This document shows positions 25,101-37,038 of a stretch of 64,000 bases of DNA, one piece after another (the stretch's first letter is position 1; each line of letters opens with the position of its first letter). The DNA is from Orychophragmus violaceus (taxonomy: Eukaryota > Streptophyta > Magnoliopsida > Brassicales > Brassicaceae): contig CM058229.1 of assembly GCA_030180135.1 (NCBI GenBank), forward strand, positions 46,093,522 to 46,157,521. The letters run 5' to 3'. The translations under genes were made by a program, and so were the position numbers. The notes below the pieces were generated by a model. The model worked only from the letters and a program-made list of their open reading frames with translations. It made no database searches and was not told where the DNA came from.

Positions 25101-25298
25101 CTCTTAGAGTCTTCGATAGCTTCGAACTTAGGGTTTTTACTAGGATTTTTATTTTTATTTTCGTTTACTGGTTTTTTTTCTGTTTTCTCTCTGTCGCAGG
25201 TACCAATTTCGCATAGCGTCGATCGTTGCACCTTTTGTGTCGATCATCACTAGGCGATTCTGAGATTGAATCGATCGTTGCCCTGATAGCATCGATCG

Positions 25299-27311
25299 TT
25301 GCTTGACGATTACAGACAGTTTATGCAGACGCGTGAAACTAGAAGTAATCAGAACTTGAACCTCGTTAATCTCGGACTTGAAGAACTTGGACTACTAGAG
25401 AGGACTAACAGAAGAGAAAGAAGAGCAAGGATGGTACGTGAACGTTTGATCCTGATACAAGATGCTAACGGTATCCTGAGGGACTGAGATAATAATCCGC
25501 ACAATGCTGCTGGGCAGAGGATTGATGTTGAGGGATGTGTGATCCCTGATGTTGAGGAACCTGAACCACAACCGCAGGCGCAAGGCCAAGGATAGAACAA
25601 ATGTAGACAGATGGTTGTTCATGAGAGGACATTAGCTGACTACAACAGACCGGATGAGTTTCATGCAAACCGGTCAGCTCTTGTACCTCCTGGTTTTGAG
25701 AGGAATGATTTTGAGATCAAAACCATCTACTACTCGCTGATGAGACAGAATGCCTTCCATGGCCACCCATCGGAGCAGCCTATGGATCACATCGTTCAGT
25801 TTGAGGATATAATCACTGGCATGAAGTATGATGGAGTTTGCCAAGATTATCTGTTTCTTAAGCTCTTTCCACACAGTCTCGCTGGAGACGCTGCTGCATG
25901 GTTAAAGCAACTGCCACCTGGGCAGTTTGTTACTTGGGCAGCCCTGAAGAGTGAGTTCCTGCGTCACTTCTACGATGATGCGCGCTCAGATCAGTCCAGA
26001 CAGGACATTCTGACATTCTCCCAAGGTCCTGTGGAGCCTTTAAAAGCTGCCTAGATGAGATTCAAGAAGTACCAGCATGACTGCCCACACCATGGATTCA
26101 CTGAGGTCACATTGCTAGGTATCTTCTTCAGAGGCATAGATCTTCCATATCAGTTTGCGCTGGATAACTCCAGCAATGCAAACTTTAACACCAGGACTCT
26201 TGCACAAGCTAAGCAGTTGATTGAGAACTTAGTGAGCAGCAACAGTTGCAAGACTACTGATGAGAGGACGAAGAAATCTGGTGGGAATGTAGAGAATTTG
26301 GAGATTGCTGATATTAGATCTAAGTTGGACACAGTTTGTAATCTCCTAGCTGGTAAGAAATCTGTCCACTTTTCCCAAGATGTTGAGGTAATTCAGACTG
26401 AGGAGGACACTCAGGAAGAAGATGTGAATTACATAGGAGGATCTGGATTCCAAGGTAATAGATTTGGTAATCAGCAAGGAAACAGGTTCTTCAATGGTGG
26501 ACAGAAGAGTGCTTTCAATAGCAACTCCTCTGGCTTTGGACAGACTAGTGGTTTTTAGAAACCTTTTGGACAAGGTACTCAGAGAACCTATGGATCATCT
26601 TCTTACCAAGCGCCTCCTGTAGCCACTGCTCATGAGAGTAAGTTGGAGGCAATGATGGAACAGCTGCTGGAAAGTCAGACCAAGATTGCTTGAGACTGCA
26701 ATAAGAAGTTGGATGCTGTCTATGAGGATCTAAATGGGAAGTTTGAGTCTCTGAACACTCATGTGAAGCAGTTGGATACTCAGGTGAGTCAGATTTCTAG
26801 TTCTGTTAAAGGAAAAGGAATAGCATACACCCATATTAAGGCCTGGTCAGTGTACATTGATGAAGGATCACACCTAGGTGAAGGATTTGAGCTAAGCACA
26901 GCTGAGTTGGTAGAAGAGACTGAATTTTCGGATTTTGAGGAAAATCTCTCGGCTAGAATCAGTGAAAACAGTTTTGCATCGATCGACGCACCCTTAGCGT
27001 CGGTCGTTGCAGGTCGTGAGCAGACAGACTCACAGGATTTTGATGGCATTGATGCAGATTTAGAGCTTGATCGTTTATTCCCTGGAGTGTCTGAGATTAC
27101 TCAGCAGGAGATTTATGCACAATCCATTAGATTATATCGCTCAGTGTCTGAAGTAATTAAGCAAGAGATTGAAGAGCTTAAGCAGCTGGAAGAGATTGGT
27201 GAAGAGTTGGAAGAAATTCCATCACCTGATGATCCACCTTATCACCCATGTGTGATGAGGAGACTTCCACAGAGACAATCAAAGTCTCTGTCAGGATCTC
27301 ACGGTGCCTGA
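25299..27311 (+). pseudogene. Athila-type gag, one frame with five stops
   Basis: A single reading frame of about 670 codons without indels but with stops at 25485, 25593, 26052, 26556 and 26691 (TGA, TAG, TAG, TAG, TGA). The capsid region (about 25620-26230) has the Athila signature: 'NAFHGHPSEQPMDHIVQFED', 'LKLFPHSLAGDAAAWLKQLP', then 'SEFLRHFY'. A Gly/Asn/Phe-rich stretch (about 26440-26600) and a coiled coil ('DAVYEDLNGKFESL') follow, then an acidic tail containing a palindrome pair in frame at 26979/27000. Gag would form the particle and bind RNA. Here full-length protein would need stop readthrough, so it is probably dead. Confidence 0.8.
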
Positions 27312-27723
27312 TTCTTGTTCGTCCGGTCAAGCTAATGACCTTAAACAAGCGCTGAGTGGGAGGCAACCCACTGTTTTCGTTTTTGCATTTTAATTTTGGT
27401 GTTTTTGTAGGATTTTACGTTTTGTTTCTGGTTTTGGTGAGTTTTTGTCTGCAGGTCTCGGACGATTCGCAGTGCGTCGATCGACACACATTGTGTCGAT
27501 CATCACAACACGATCGAAATCGTATTGCAGCGATCGTTGCGGTCCTGAGCAACGATCGACCATACATGAAAATCGCCTAGCAACGGTCGATGTACCTAGT
27601 GCAACGATCGATGCCTGAGCGACAGAGGTAAAAATCAGACAGCACTCAACACGTCCATTAACATTTAACTTTTTCTTTCTTTTTGCCAACCTTTTGCTTG
27701 ACACTACTGGGGACAGTGTGTCT

Positions 27724-28660
27724 TAAGTGTGGGGGAGGTACTACTGACATCTATCTTTCTGTTTTGTTAGAGTCAGTCCAGTTTTTCAAAAAAATTGTTT
27801 TATTGAGTCAAAACAAGTTTAAGTAGGAAACAATGAATTTTTGAGAAGATTAAGAGCACTTGCAGGAACTTAAGTAACCATCGGGATGAAGTTGCAGGAT
27901 CTATCTATGACTATTAGAAAACCCCATCACAGATCAACCTACTGAGGACACCCACATCACTTCAGGTATCAGAGGATCCTTTTACTGACTTCAGACTTAA
28001 TACTGACTTAATCTTCTCACCTAAGGGCTTGGTATACTTTGTGTCGGATTCTCTTGTTAGTTCTGACACAGCCTGTAAACCTGTCCTATTTGGTTCCATG
28101 CTCCCCTTCCATTAAAAAAAAGGATAATAAATTGAGGATGAGTTAGTAACTCCGAAGTGGTCATGGGAGTGGTAGCTACAACTATCATATCCTGTGCATC
28201 CATGGAATGTGTCCAAAGTACACCCCTTAACGGGAAGAACACTGATAAAAAAAATAAAATGATACCCAATGGGGAAAAATCAGAATGCTAAGGAAGGGAA
28301 AAGAGAAGAAAGGGACTAGAGAAAGATAGTATGGTGGTCTAGAGCTGATAAGGTAAGAGTCCATGTGCCTTTGATCGATACTCCTTAGGTGAGACCGCAC
28401 TTAAATACTTGCAGAAGTCAGTAGGGTGAATTTGAATGCGTGAATGTGATTGTGGAGTTTACTCAGGACAGTTGCTAAGTGTGGGGGAAGTATATGTTGG
28501 TCTTGATGTCTTGTGATTGATTCTTTCAGTGAATTACTAAAGGGAATCTGAGTGTTGTTGCTTCTAGGACAAAAAGAGTTTCTGAAAGTTTTCAAACCTC
28601 TTCACCATGTTTTAGTTCTCTGTTTCGCTTGAGGGCAAGCAAATGCTAAGTGTGGGGGAG
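27724..28660 (+). repeat. Three polypurine-tract-like boxes in element B 3' region
   Basis: Boxes begin at 27724, 28476 and 28647, spacing 752 and 171 bp (730 and 166 in element A). The last abuts the 3' LTR. Confidence 0.75.
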
Positions 28661-28661
28661 T

Positions 28662-29872
28662 TGATATATCATGGTTTTTACTAGTTTTAGACCATGATAT
28701 AAGTGTGTTTTAGAGTCTATTTGTGTTTCTTTAGAGTCTTTTACAGGTTTTATTAGGTACACGCACGTTTGGAGTTAATGTGGTGATTATGGAGCTTATT
28801 GGAGCATTTTGGAGATTTGGTCCGAGAGATAGAACTCACTGTCCAGTTTTGGGATTTGCATCGATCGACGCACACCTGCACCGGTCGATGCACTACGCGA
28901 ATGGGCCAGACTCGGCGATTTAATGAAGTATGCTGATATTGCAGAAAAGCCCAGAAGTTCCAGATATTTACACAGAAGCCCCAAGTCGTGTTTTAGCTAT
29001 TTAATTAGGTTTTTAACTATACACTTACATACGCTATCATAACTTAGAGCAGAGAGTTTTTAGAGCTTTTGGGGCTGATCTGATCCTGCACTACATTCGT
29101 TTTGGAGAAGTTTTCGAACCCCTTTGTTATTTTAATCTCTTTTATGATTGCTATTTATTCATTGATTATGTTTACATCATCCATGTATGAGTAGTTCCAT
29201 AGTTAGGTTTAGGGTTTCTCATAGGGATTTCATGACTTGCTAGATATAATTAATTCAGTTAAGGATTCACATCAATAGATGTTCTTCAAACTAAATTATG
29301 TTTAATGCTAGTTCTAACTTGATCAATTAGAATCTAGATCTTAGGTTGCTAAATACGACACGACAGTGTGGTTTAGAATCTGAACTATTTAGGTTGAGCA
29401 ATTTAATTACTCGCAAAGGAATTTGGTTTAATTAGATTGTGAACATATCAAACTTGGAATAAAAGCTGGTTTAATCTGTTAGTAATTGCAAAGGAATTTG
29501 GATTACTGCACTTAGACTTAGAGAATTCTCGCAAAGGAATTTGGTTAATTCTATATATGTGTTTTGAGTTCTAGAACTGAGTTTAATTAGATCATGACTG
29601 ATTGATTTATATGCTTGTCTGATTTCCTGAGAACGCCCTAGACTTAGCGCTTTTAGTTTATTGATTTCAAACAACAAACATGCTACTGATTTACTTTCCT
29701 GCTTGCTTTTAGATAATAGAATACAATTTTCTTTTTGTTTTCTCCTAGTTTTAATCTCTTTAAGTTCTTGATTTTATCGTTGCCTAGAGTCCTCGTGGAT
29801 TCGATCCCTAAGTACTACAATTGATTTACTGTGCACTTGCAGTTAGTATAGGGTAAAACTAGACACCCACCA
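28662..29872 (+). repeat. Element B 3' LTR
   Basis: 1211 bp, collinear with 23866-25076. The terminal CCTATCA is changed to CCCACCA, which still ends in CA. Confidence 0.85.
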
Positions 29873-30389
29873 AAGTCAAAAGTAAAACTCTGAAACCCAG
29901 TAAAATGCTTCTGAGCACACTGGCCTAAATCATCACAAGTTTGCAAGAAGAGTACGTCTCGCTAAATCTTCAAACTTAATTCCAAGACGGAGCTCAAAAA
30001 TCCCAAGCTACCCAGCTTGTAAATTCCGAGATGAAGCTCGGAGATCCCGAGCTAAACAGCTCGGATCTTCCGAGTAAGCCATCTCGGATTTTCTGAGCAC
30101 ATCCCACCTTGTCTCTCGAGGAAAGTTTCCAAATGTCTCTGAAAACTCTAAGTAAGCATAACTGAACATTCGGTGAACGATCCGATGCATTTAAGAACGT
30201 TTCGCTCAAACTCGAAATCTCAAAAGAACGGCACGCCGCAGCGGGTTCAAAAACGTCCAAACAATAGACTCCAAAAATTTAAGACAATAAACTTGTCTAA
30301 GAGATACAAGATAATTTGTTCATATATCGGAACAACCAACCGTCCCAAGAAAAGGAGCTACATACGGCTAACGCCACTAAGTCCATATA
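29873..30389 (+). other. Tat-element repeats right of element B
   Basis: Contains the same GAAACCCAGTAAAATGCTTCTGAGCACACTGG-type unit and the CAGCTCGGA tandem unit (29990-30110) seen at 22840-23850. This shows the Tat host continues on this side of element B. Confidence 0.55.
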
Positions 30390-32640
30390 TCAGAACAACA
30401 CTGGCAACATCGTCCGAAAATAGAGACGGAGCGAAGCAACTTTCCGCTTCGCTATCAACCGATCGAACTCGGAAACATCATCCTCTTCCAAACGGGCTCT
30501 CGATCTAAGGTCCGCCTCTTCAGATTCAAACGCGGAAGGACCCTCAGCCCTCAAATCAGCTATTAAGTCAAGGTTGCTCCTCACCGCAACAAATCGACTC
30601 TGCTTTTCTTTGGCCGACGATAGTTTCGAGAAGATTATGTGAAATTTAGACAAGCGAGATGCTATCTTCTTAAGCATTCTTTTCTTTCCTTTCTCGGCCC
30701 CTTCACGAAGAGCCGCAACACGAGAAATCCTCCTTTACACAGGTTGTGTTCTCAAACATCCTTGTTTCTTTCGACGTCGAGGGAAAATCTTGCTGTCTCA
30801 AATTCTTTTTACTTCTCTTCGATAGAAGCCTTCAAAGCAGTGACAGAATTCACCAATTTTTCGTTACCAACGGAATGCCTTGCGACGCTGAATTGAATTA
30901 TCCGGAACTTTCCGTCGGATTCGGCGCCATGATGATTAATTGAAGCCCAAGCCTGCGACGAAAATCTTACTATCAAGTCAATCAAGCTACGAAGAAATAA
31001 AAGATTGTTCTCCGCTAAAGAAAAACACTAACCCTTAGCATATCTTGTCATGCATCGAAAAGAGAACCACCGCAGATCATATCCTTATACTTCATAGGAT
31101 AATCTCCAGGATGACAAACGACCGCGCAGAAACTGGCAACCTCAGCAGCATTGGAGTCCATAAAACTATTGTGGCCGTGATAAAACCGGATCGGATCAGA
31201 GCTGGGCTGTGGGATTTCAATATCCTCTCCATGTATCTTTCCGCCTTTGACTTGATTCAGAAATGACAGCTGGACCAAATGACTCAGAGGGTGGTCCTTG
31301 GGGGAATGTTATTTCTTCGTTGTCACCTACGTCGGTGCAGGAAACAGGAATGTCCTCGCCCAATGTGGGATCTTGACCAACCCATTCTTCAGGTCCATAA
31401 TAGTCGAAGTCAGGAAGCCCTGCCCGCTGTTAAGCCATGCGGAAATTGAATCATCATCTTGAAGTAACACATCGTCATGACATTCCCCATCATCTGCCCG
31501 CTCGTCGGTCCTCATCGCTTGGCGGATCGCGTCCATTCGTCTCGCTTGGAAAACACGGTCAAGGGAGAAATATCTGTTACAGTCCGTACTCACGTATTGC
31601 AACTTCCCGATGAGGTTGATCAAATTTAGTGGACACCTTAGGCATATATCATTTTCTGCAAAAATAAAGAAAAAAGTTATAAAAAAAAATCAGCCAAACG
31701 ACGGACATAGACAACATAAAGCCAAACGACCAAATTGGCAACCGAGTTTTCCCCATTTTGATCTCATCAGCGGAATACAATCTCCCTCGAAAGACGCCTC
31801 GTTGATCAAGACATAGAAAAATGGTGCCTCCATTGACGATCATGATTCTCAAAATCTGAAATAATCGTCTGATGCCGAGAAGGCTTAAGAAAATATTCGG
31901 GGCAGCCCTTTATCGGAATTATAACCAACATATTTCAAAGATGTAGCACTCGGAGATCGACGCCGCACTCAAAACTACGGACCAGAGAACCGATCAAATG
32001 TCGAAGGATTCAAGGAGTGAACTACGTAAGAGCCAGTCTATGATGTCAGAGATAGCGGACTATAAGCATGTTGACTGGAAACCAAATGTAGCATGATCTG
32101 AAGAAATACTCGTTCACCGAGAAATATCTTTCCAGCGGAGAATTAACTCGGTCGCAGGAAGACAGCACCTTGATCGTCACATTTTTAGGGATCCCGAAAT
32201 CGCATCGAAGCTTTTCGATCGACTTTGTCGTGGATAAAGTTGAACCAGGAGGATCCGGAGTCTCTATCTTCTTTATTGGTTGAGCCGCTTTTGGCTCAAG
32301 AGAAAGACCCTAATAGCGCAAAGCTTCCTCCGGACTGACACAAGTATCTTCGAACTCCTCTTTGATTGTTGCGCCAAAGCATTGACCATTATCTGGAAAC
32401 GCGGAATCCGGTCCGGTCGAGGAGCATGGTCGGCTAGCATGAGACCTTTTCAAATGCCCAACCCTAGGAGATTCCCCTTCGGAAGAAAAATTGGCACGGC
32501 CGTAATTCGACGCATGATTCGTCATACCGCTAGACCCTTCCACCAAAACACGCAGAAGAGTAGAAATCCAAACTTGGGAAAGATCCGAAGCTTCAAATTT
32601 CACAAGAACGAAGAAGAAAATTTTGACAGAACTCACAAAA
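30390..32640 (-). pseudogene. Possible antisense extra ORF of the Tat element, decayed
   Basis: Three minus-strand open pieces (32636-32310, 31623-31327, 30677-30390) look like one decayed gene: a serine-rich N-terminal part, a middle with 'YVSTDCNRYFSLDRVFQARR', and a charged helical end ('FESEEADLRSRARLEEDD'). I do not recognise a catalytic domain. Tat-lineage Gypsy elements are known to carry an extra antisense ORF downstream of pol, and the position and strand fit that. A separate inverted Tat copy is the alternative. Confidence 0.4.
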
Positions 32641-32669
32641 ACTAAGGAGAAGCTAGAGAGAGAAGTTAC

Positions 32670-35600
32670 TAGGCATGGGTGTTCAGGGTCCCAATCGGGT
32701 TCGGGTCGGGTTCATTTCGGGTTCGGGTTTTCGAATTCATAAACTATAGCCTCATTCGGATATTATTAAAAACCAGATAGGGTTCAGTTCGGATCTAATC
32801 GGGTTCGGTTCAGGTTTAGTAACCTATATGAAACCCAGTCAAACCCGAATTTTTTTTGGGTTCAGTATTATTTCGGGTTTCGGGTCCCAATGTAAATTAA
32901 ACCCTAACTAACGATTTTTCAGACCTGTAAATGGCAAAGATTAAACAAACCAAGTTATGAAGTTGACAAGTTAGTAACTTACATAAACGAGCATAAAGAA
33001 ACTAGAAAAAACGAACCTAAGAAACTTGCATATCATAACCATAAAACCAGAATATTGTTTCAAACCAAACATGAATAACCAACACATAAAAACCATAGCT
33101 AAAGTTTTATAGAAAGACAAACCAAAATAACACAAAAGTAACACCAAAAAACTAGAAAAAACAGTTGTGTAAGCCATAGTCCGAAGCTCCTTCCTTAAAG
33201 ATCAACAAAGCCATCGTCCAGCGACATCTTCAAAACACCAAACAAAACTCCTTCTTACATAAAAAACGAAAAAGCATTCGAATATGACTCAAAATGATGT
33301 AAAGATAACATAAATACAGATTCAAGAGCAACCTAAATAAAGCTCATTACACGAGAGTTAAGAAGCATACGTTAAAATAGACAAGCATACGCTAAAATAA
33401 ACTCCCTTTGTTCGGAAATATTCATAAGCCAACATACCTTTACGTTAAAATAAACTCAGTTCTAAATAAAGCTCATTAAACTAGAGTTAATATTCTTAAC
33501 TTAAGAATCAGGAAAGCTATTGGTCTAGTAACCTAAACATTGGCCAGCCCACTATAGAAAATTTATGATGCCGTATTAGATAAACAAAGAGCAAAGCAAA
33601 CAAACCAACATCTCTTTACTAATTAGCTAAACAAATAGCAGAGCAAACAAAGACCATTTGTTTAACAATCAAATGACAAACCAACATACCTTTACTAATG
33701 CTGAGTGCTCATATTCTCAAATTCTGAAAAATACAAACATTATACCAATTATATTTCAGATCACATACAAATAAACAATCAAAAGTTAAACCAAATAAAA
33801 TTTAGAACACATATATCTTTCTCAAGTTTATCCATCATTTCAACTTCAGCTAGAATGTGTTCATTTGTGATGACCTTTTCACTTAACTTGATGTCAACCT
33901 GCAGCCACTGTTCAGTACACATCATAACCTCTATCATATAGTGAGTTCGACAACTCCTATACGGTTCTAAGATCCTGCCACTAGTGATAAAATCACTTTC
34001 TTGTGCCACATATGAGACTTTCATTGCAAAGAGATCTCTTGCCATTTCTGCTAAGACAAGATACTTTGTTTTGTAAACCTTCCACCAAGAGAGTACATCA
34101 CACTCAATCCCCATCAAAGATTTGGTTTTTCAACTGGTTCCTTCAAATATATCTCCAACTCATCCCTTGTATCCTCTCCTGTTTCAGCAACAAGCTCCTT
34201 ATACATAAAATCCATGCTCTCATACCAACAATTCTCGAAAACCAGCTCCATTTTATCGACCACTTTCTCTTGTCTCTCTTCAGTTGCTGGACCACTCGAA
34301 GATGAAGCCTGATTTGACTGCAATGATTGTACACTTGCGGCCTAGTGAAACGGCTGCTATACTCCCTAAACATGCATGTCACAAGATCACTCACAGATGC
34401 AAGCACCTCCTTGGCTTATAAACTATCATTCCCATACAACTTCTCAAAACACAGCTTTGTAAAACACATCTTCTTCCTAGGATCAAACAAAGTGGCAGTG
34501 ATCAACATCTTATTCACGCTTTTGATGCCATCCCAATCCTTCAGAAACTTATGCAGCATATCCTCTGCTTTCAACTTCCAATTTGCATCTAAGCTACTCG
34601 CCAATGTGGTGAGAGTCCTCTGAATTGTCACTATCTCACTATAGCATTTGTATGAGTTAAATTTAGATGAAGCAGAAACAGCCAATGTACTGTTGTAAAA
34701 CATGACAAAGAATCTCACCAACTTCTCCACTGCATTCGAGTCACTGGTAGCAGAAGGTCCACACCTCTTTGTCCCATTTTATACTTCCAAAAAGTAGTCA
34801 TTGTACAACTTATCCTCTGCTTCCATCATATCAAAAGCCACCCTAAATTGTAACGCTCTAAACAACATGAGAAAGGTCGAATTCCACCTAGTCTTTACGT
34901 CCAGAGGAAAGGTACCACGAGTCATCTTCCCAGTAGTAATTCTAAGATCGAATGCTTTCAACCGATTTGTAGATGACCTAACCTACTGAACTGCATTGTG
35001 TATGGCCAACACATTATCACCTAATTCAGTCAAACCATCCCTTGCTATCAAGTTGATTATATGCGCAACACATCTCAAATGCATGAAATTAACATCTAAC
35101 ACCAACACATCATGAGAAAGCAACCTAAATTCATCATGAATCTCCTAATAGCAGAAGTGTTAGTAGTTGCATTGTCTACTGTGATGTAGAACACTTCCTC
35201 AATTCCCCACTCAGGTAAACAGTCTAAAAGGACAGTTTATATGGTCTGACCTTTATGATTTGTAACATACTTGAAGCCAATGATTAGCTTCTTCAGCTCC
35301 CAAGTTGCGTCCACAAAATGTGTAGTGATTACCATATAGCTTGAACCTGTCAAGAATGAAAGTTAGAACTGTACAACATATGTTTGCGTTTTCTATCAAG
35401 AAACTTTAAAACTCAGTTTAACTCTTGATAGCATCTTTCTTTCTTTTATGATCAGTTTCTCTATGCAGTATCAGTTTCGTGAAAGCTACTAATTTAAAGA
35501 AGATAAAATCCAAAACATACCAATTATCTAGACATGAAACTGATTATCTAACATTAATAATTTACTTGTAATTTGGGAAACCCAAATATATGTTGTAAGG

Positions 35601-36249
35601 GAAACTATGTGCTTGTTAGTGTAAAGTCACTTCTTTAGCATTTCTTTCTTTTTAACATACATCTCCACTATGTCTCTAGTCGCAGTCCTTCTTGAATGAG
35701 GATTATAAAGATTAACCTTAAATGACAAGAGCAAGAGTAAATCAGAAAACTTAGAAAATCAGAAACATAAGAAACTCATAAACAAATCCTGACAAAATAG
35801 ACTAGCTTACCTTATTGCAAAAGTGTTTCCAGGCCATACTTTCAATGAAAGAAAGAGGCAACTCAGCTAATACCTACAACTCATTAGAGGCTTCTCTAAA
35901 AGTAGGCTCTGACACTTTGGAATTCTTCAAATTTCCTGTGAACTCACATCATGTTGACTCTTGTCTTTCCCAGCTAACAATATTTTGTACTCCTTGCAGA
36001 TTAGCAGATGCTTTGGAGGTTCAAAGTTCCTGATTTTGAAGCACATGAAAATGTCTTCTGCCAGTAGTGGCATATGCACCTATCACGACTCTCCTTTGTT
36101 CTAGTGTAGTGCGCCCACGCATCAAACCTTGTAGAAAGTGCTTTCATCACTTTGTTTAGCTTTTTACTAGCTCCACTTGGTGCATCTGATTCCTTTCTTT
36201 TTCTTTTTCTATCAACTGTTTGTTGGTCTTCTTCACCTTGGCTTGCCAT
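32670..36249 (-). mobile_element. hAT-superfamily transposon, decayed
   Basis: The left boundary is set at the TAGGCATGGGTGTTCAGGG sequence followed by multiple TCGGGTTCGGGTT repeats (32690-32890), the kind of subterminal array seen in plant hATs. The right terminus was not found; the element runs at least to the transposase start at 36249. No 8-bp duplication could be confirmed. Confidence 0.55.
33779..36249 (-). pseudogene. hAT transposase (BED finger, RNase H-like, dimerisation domain)
   Basis: Read on the minus strand in order: a nuclear, lysine-rich start and BED-type zinc finger (36249-36001), with Trp where the second ligand Cys of the CxxC pair is expected. Then an RNase H-like part with 'YMVITTHFVDATWEL' and 'ITVDNATTNTSAI' (about 35345-35150), 'PLDVKTRWNSTFLML' (34961-34779) and the helical insertion 'ITATLFDPRKKM' (34730-34416). 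Last is the C-terminal hAT dimerisation region 'DVLSWWKVYKTKYLVLAEMARDL' through 'TSGRILEPYRSC' (34117-33779). Several frameshifts and stops separate them. About 35350-35790 may be an intron. Inactive. Confidence 0.75.
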
Positions 36250-36444
36250 TTCTTCATCTTAGATCATAAAGTTTGAATTGCATGAAATCCACAAGATAGA
36301 CTTTTCAATTATATATGTAATGAGGTTTTTTTGTCAAAGATATGTAATTAAGTTTGTTAAACGCTTTGTATCTTTTTCTTCATCAATTTTAGGATGATAA
36401 AAATGTGGCACATTTGACTCATTTGAGTTAAATTCAAAAGAAAA

Positions 36445-36503
36445 TTAGACTCTGTCAAGTATTACTCTTTTTTTTATCACTTAGACTCTGTCAAGTATTA
36501 CTC
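36445..36503 (-). mobile_element. Tail-only retroinsertion with 23-bp target duplication
   Basis: A 23-bp sequence occurs exactly at 36445-36467 and 36481-36503. Between them is 13 bp that read on the minus strand as GTGATAAAAAAAA. This is the footprint of target-primed reverse transcription that copied only the 3' tail of a poly-A RNA. Replication slippage around a poly-T run is the alternative. Confidence 0.55.
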
Positions 36504-36949
36504 AAATTTTGAAAGTTGTGATAGGAAACAAGGTTCATGATTTTAAGTGATATCCTTTTATTCAGTATCTATCTAAAACAACTAGAAGAACAAAATCAGA
36601 CTACTGGTCTAAAGACTGTCGCAAACCGGCCGATACAATCGCCATACTCCCATGAATATTTGGAATAGCTAAGATTGTGCTCATGGAAATCATGTTTTTA
36701 TAAACTTATTTCATAGGACATTACCTAATTATACTAGAGAATGGTAAAATGTTGATCTTGATCTCTACATATTCGTCTGAGGGACGAAATCACACGAGAA
36801 CACTAACGACCATATATATAAAAGAATGGTAAAAACCGTCTTTAAGCCTGTATGATGAAACAAGCTCCAACTCAAATAAGTATTATACAGTCATCATTAT
36901 ACAACAACTACAATTGAATATGTTTACGACCGAGTAAACTCACATAGAA
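36504..36949. other. Intergenic sequence between hAT and LINE
   Basis: No gene, RNA or element terminus recognised. AT-rich with no homologous repeat elsewhere in the window. Confidence 0.4.
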
Positions 36950-37038
36950 TCCAATATATGACCACTTTATTCGGGCCCGATTGGACAGATCTATGGTTAA
37001 TTGTGCTTGGTCGGAAAGTTTTCCAATGGGTCGCTGCC
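36950..37038 (+). pseudogene. LINE endonuclease end, left of element C
   Basis: In one frame the sequence reads 'RARLDRSMVN' then 'SFPMGRC' up to the CTGCC target site. It is continued beyond element C (from 42354) by 'YLRFEGSDHRP', the C-terminal motif of the LINE AP-endonuclease. A stop lies just upstream of 36950, and nothing earlier looks like endonuclease, so the LINE is 5'-truncated. Confidence 0.6.

Larger units (their letters stand above)
23866..29872 (+). mobile_element. Element B: gag-only Athila-like LTR retrotransposon
   Basis: 6007 bp with two 1211-bp LTRs (TGATATATC start), tRNA-Asp PBS and PPT. LTRs differ at about 15 sites (1.2%). The interior holds a long gag frame and then about 1.35 kb of conserved non-coding sequence; pol is absent. 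Flanks do not match as a target duplication (CCCCA left, AAGTC right), although both flanks are repeats of the Tat host, so post-insertion exchange or host-repeat recombination is possible. It carries eight palindrome pairs, counting both LTRs. Confidence 0.85.
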
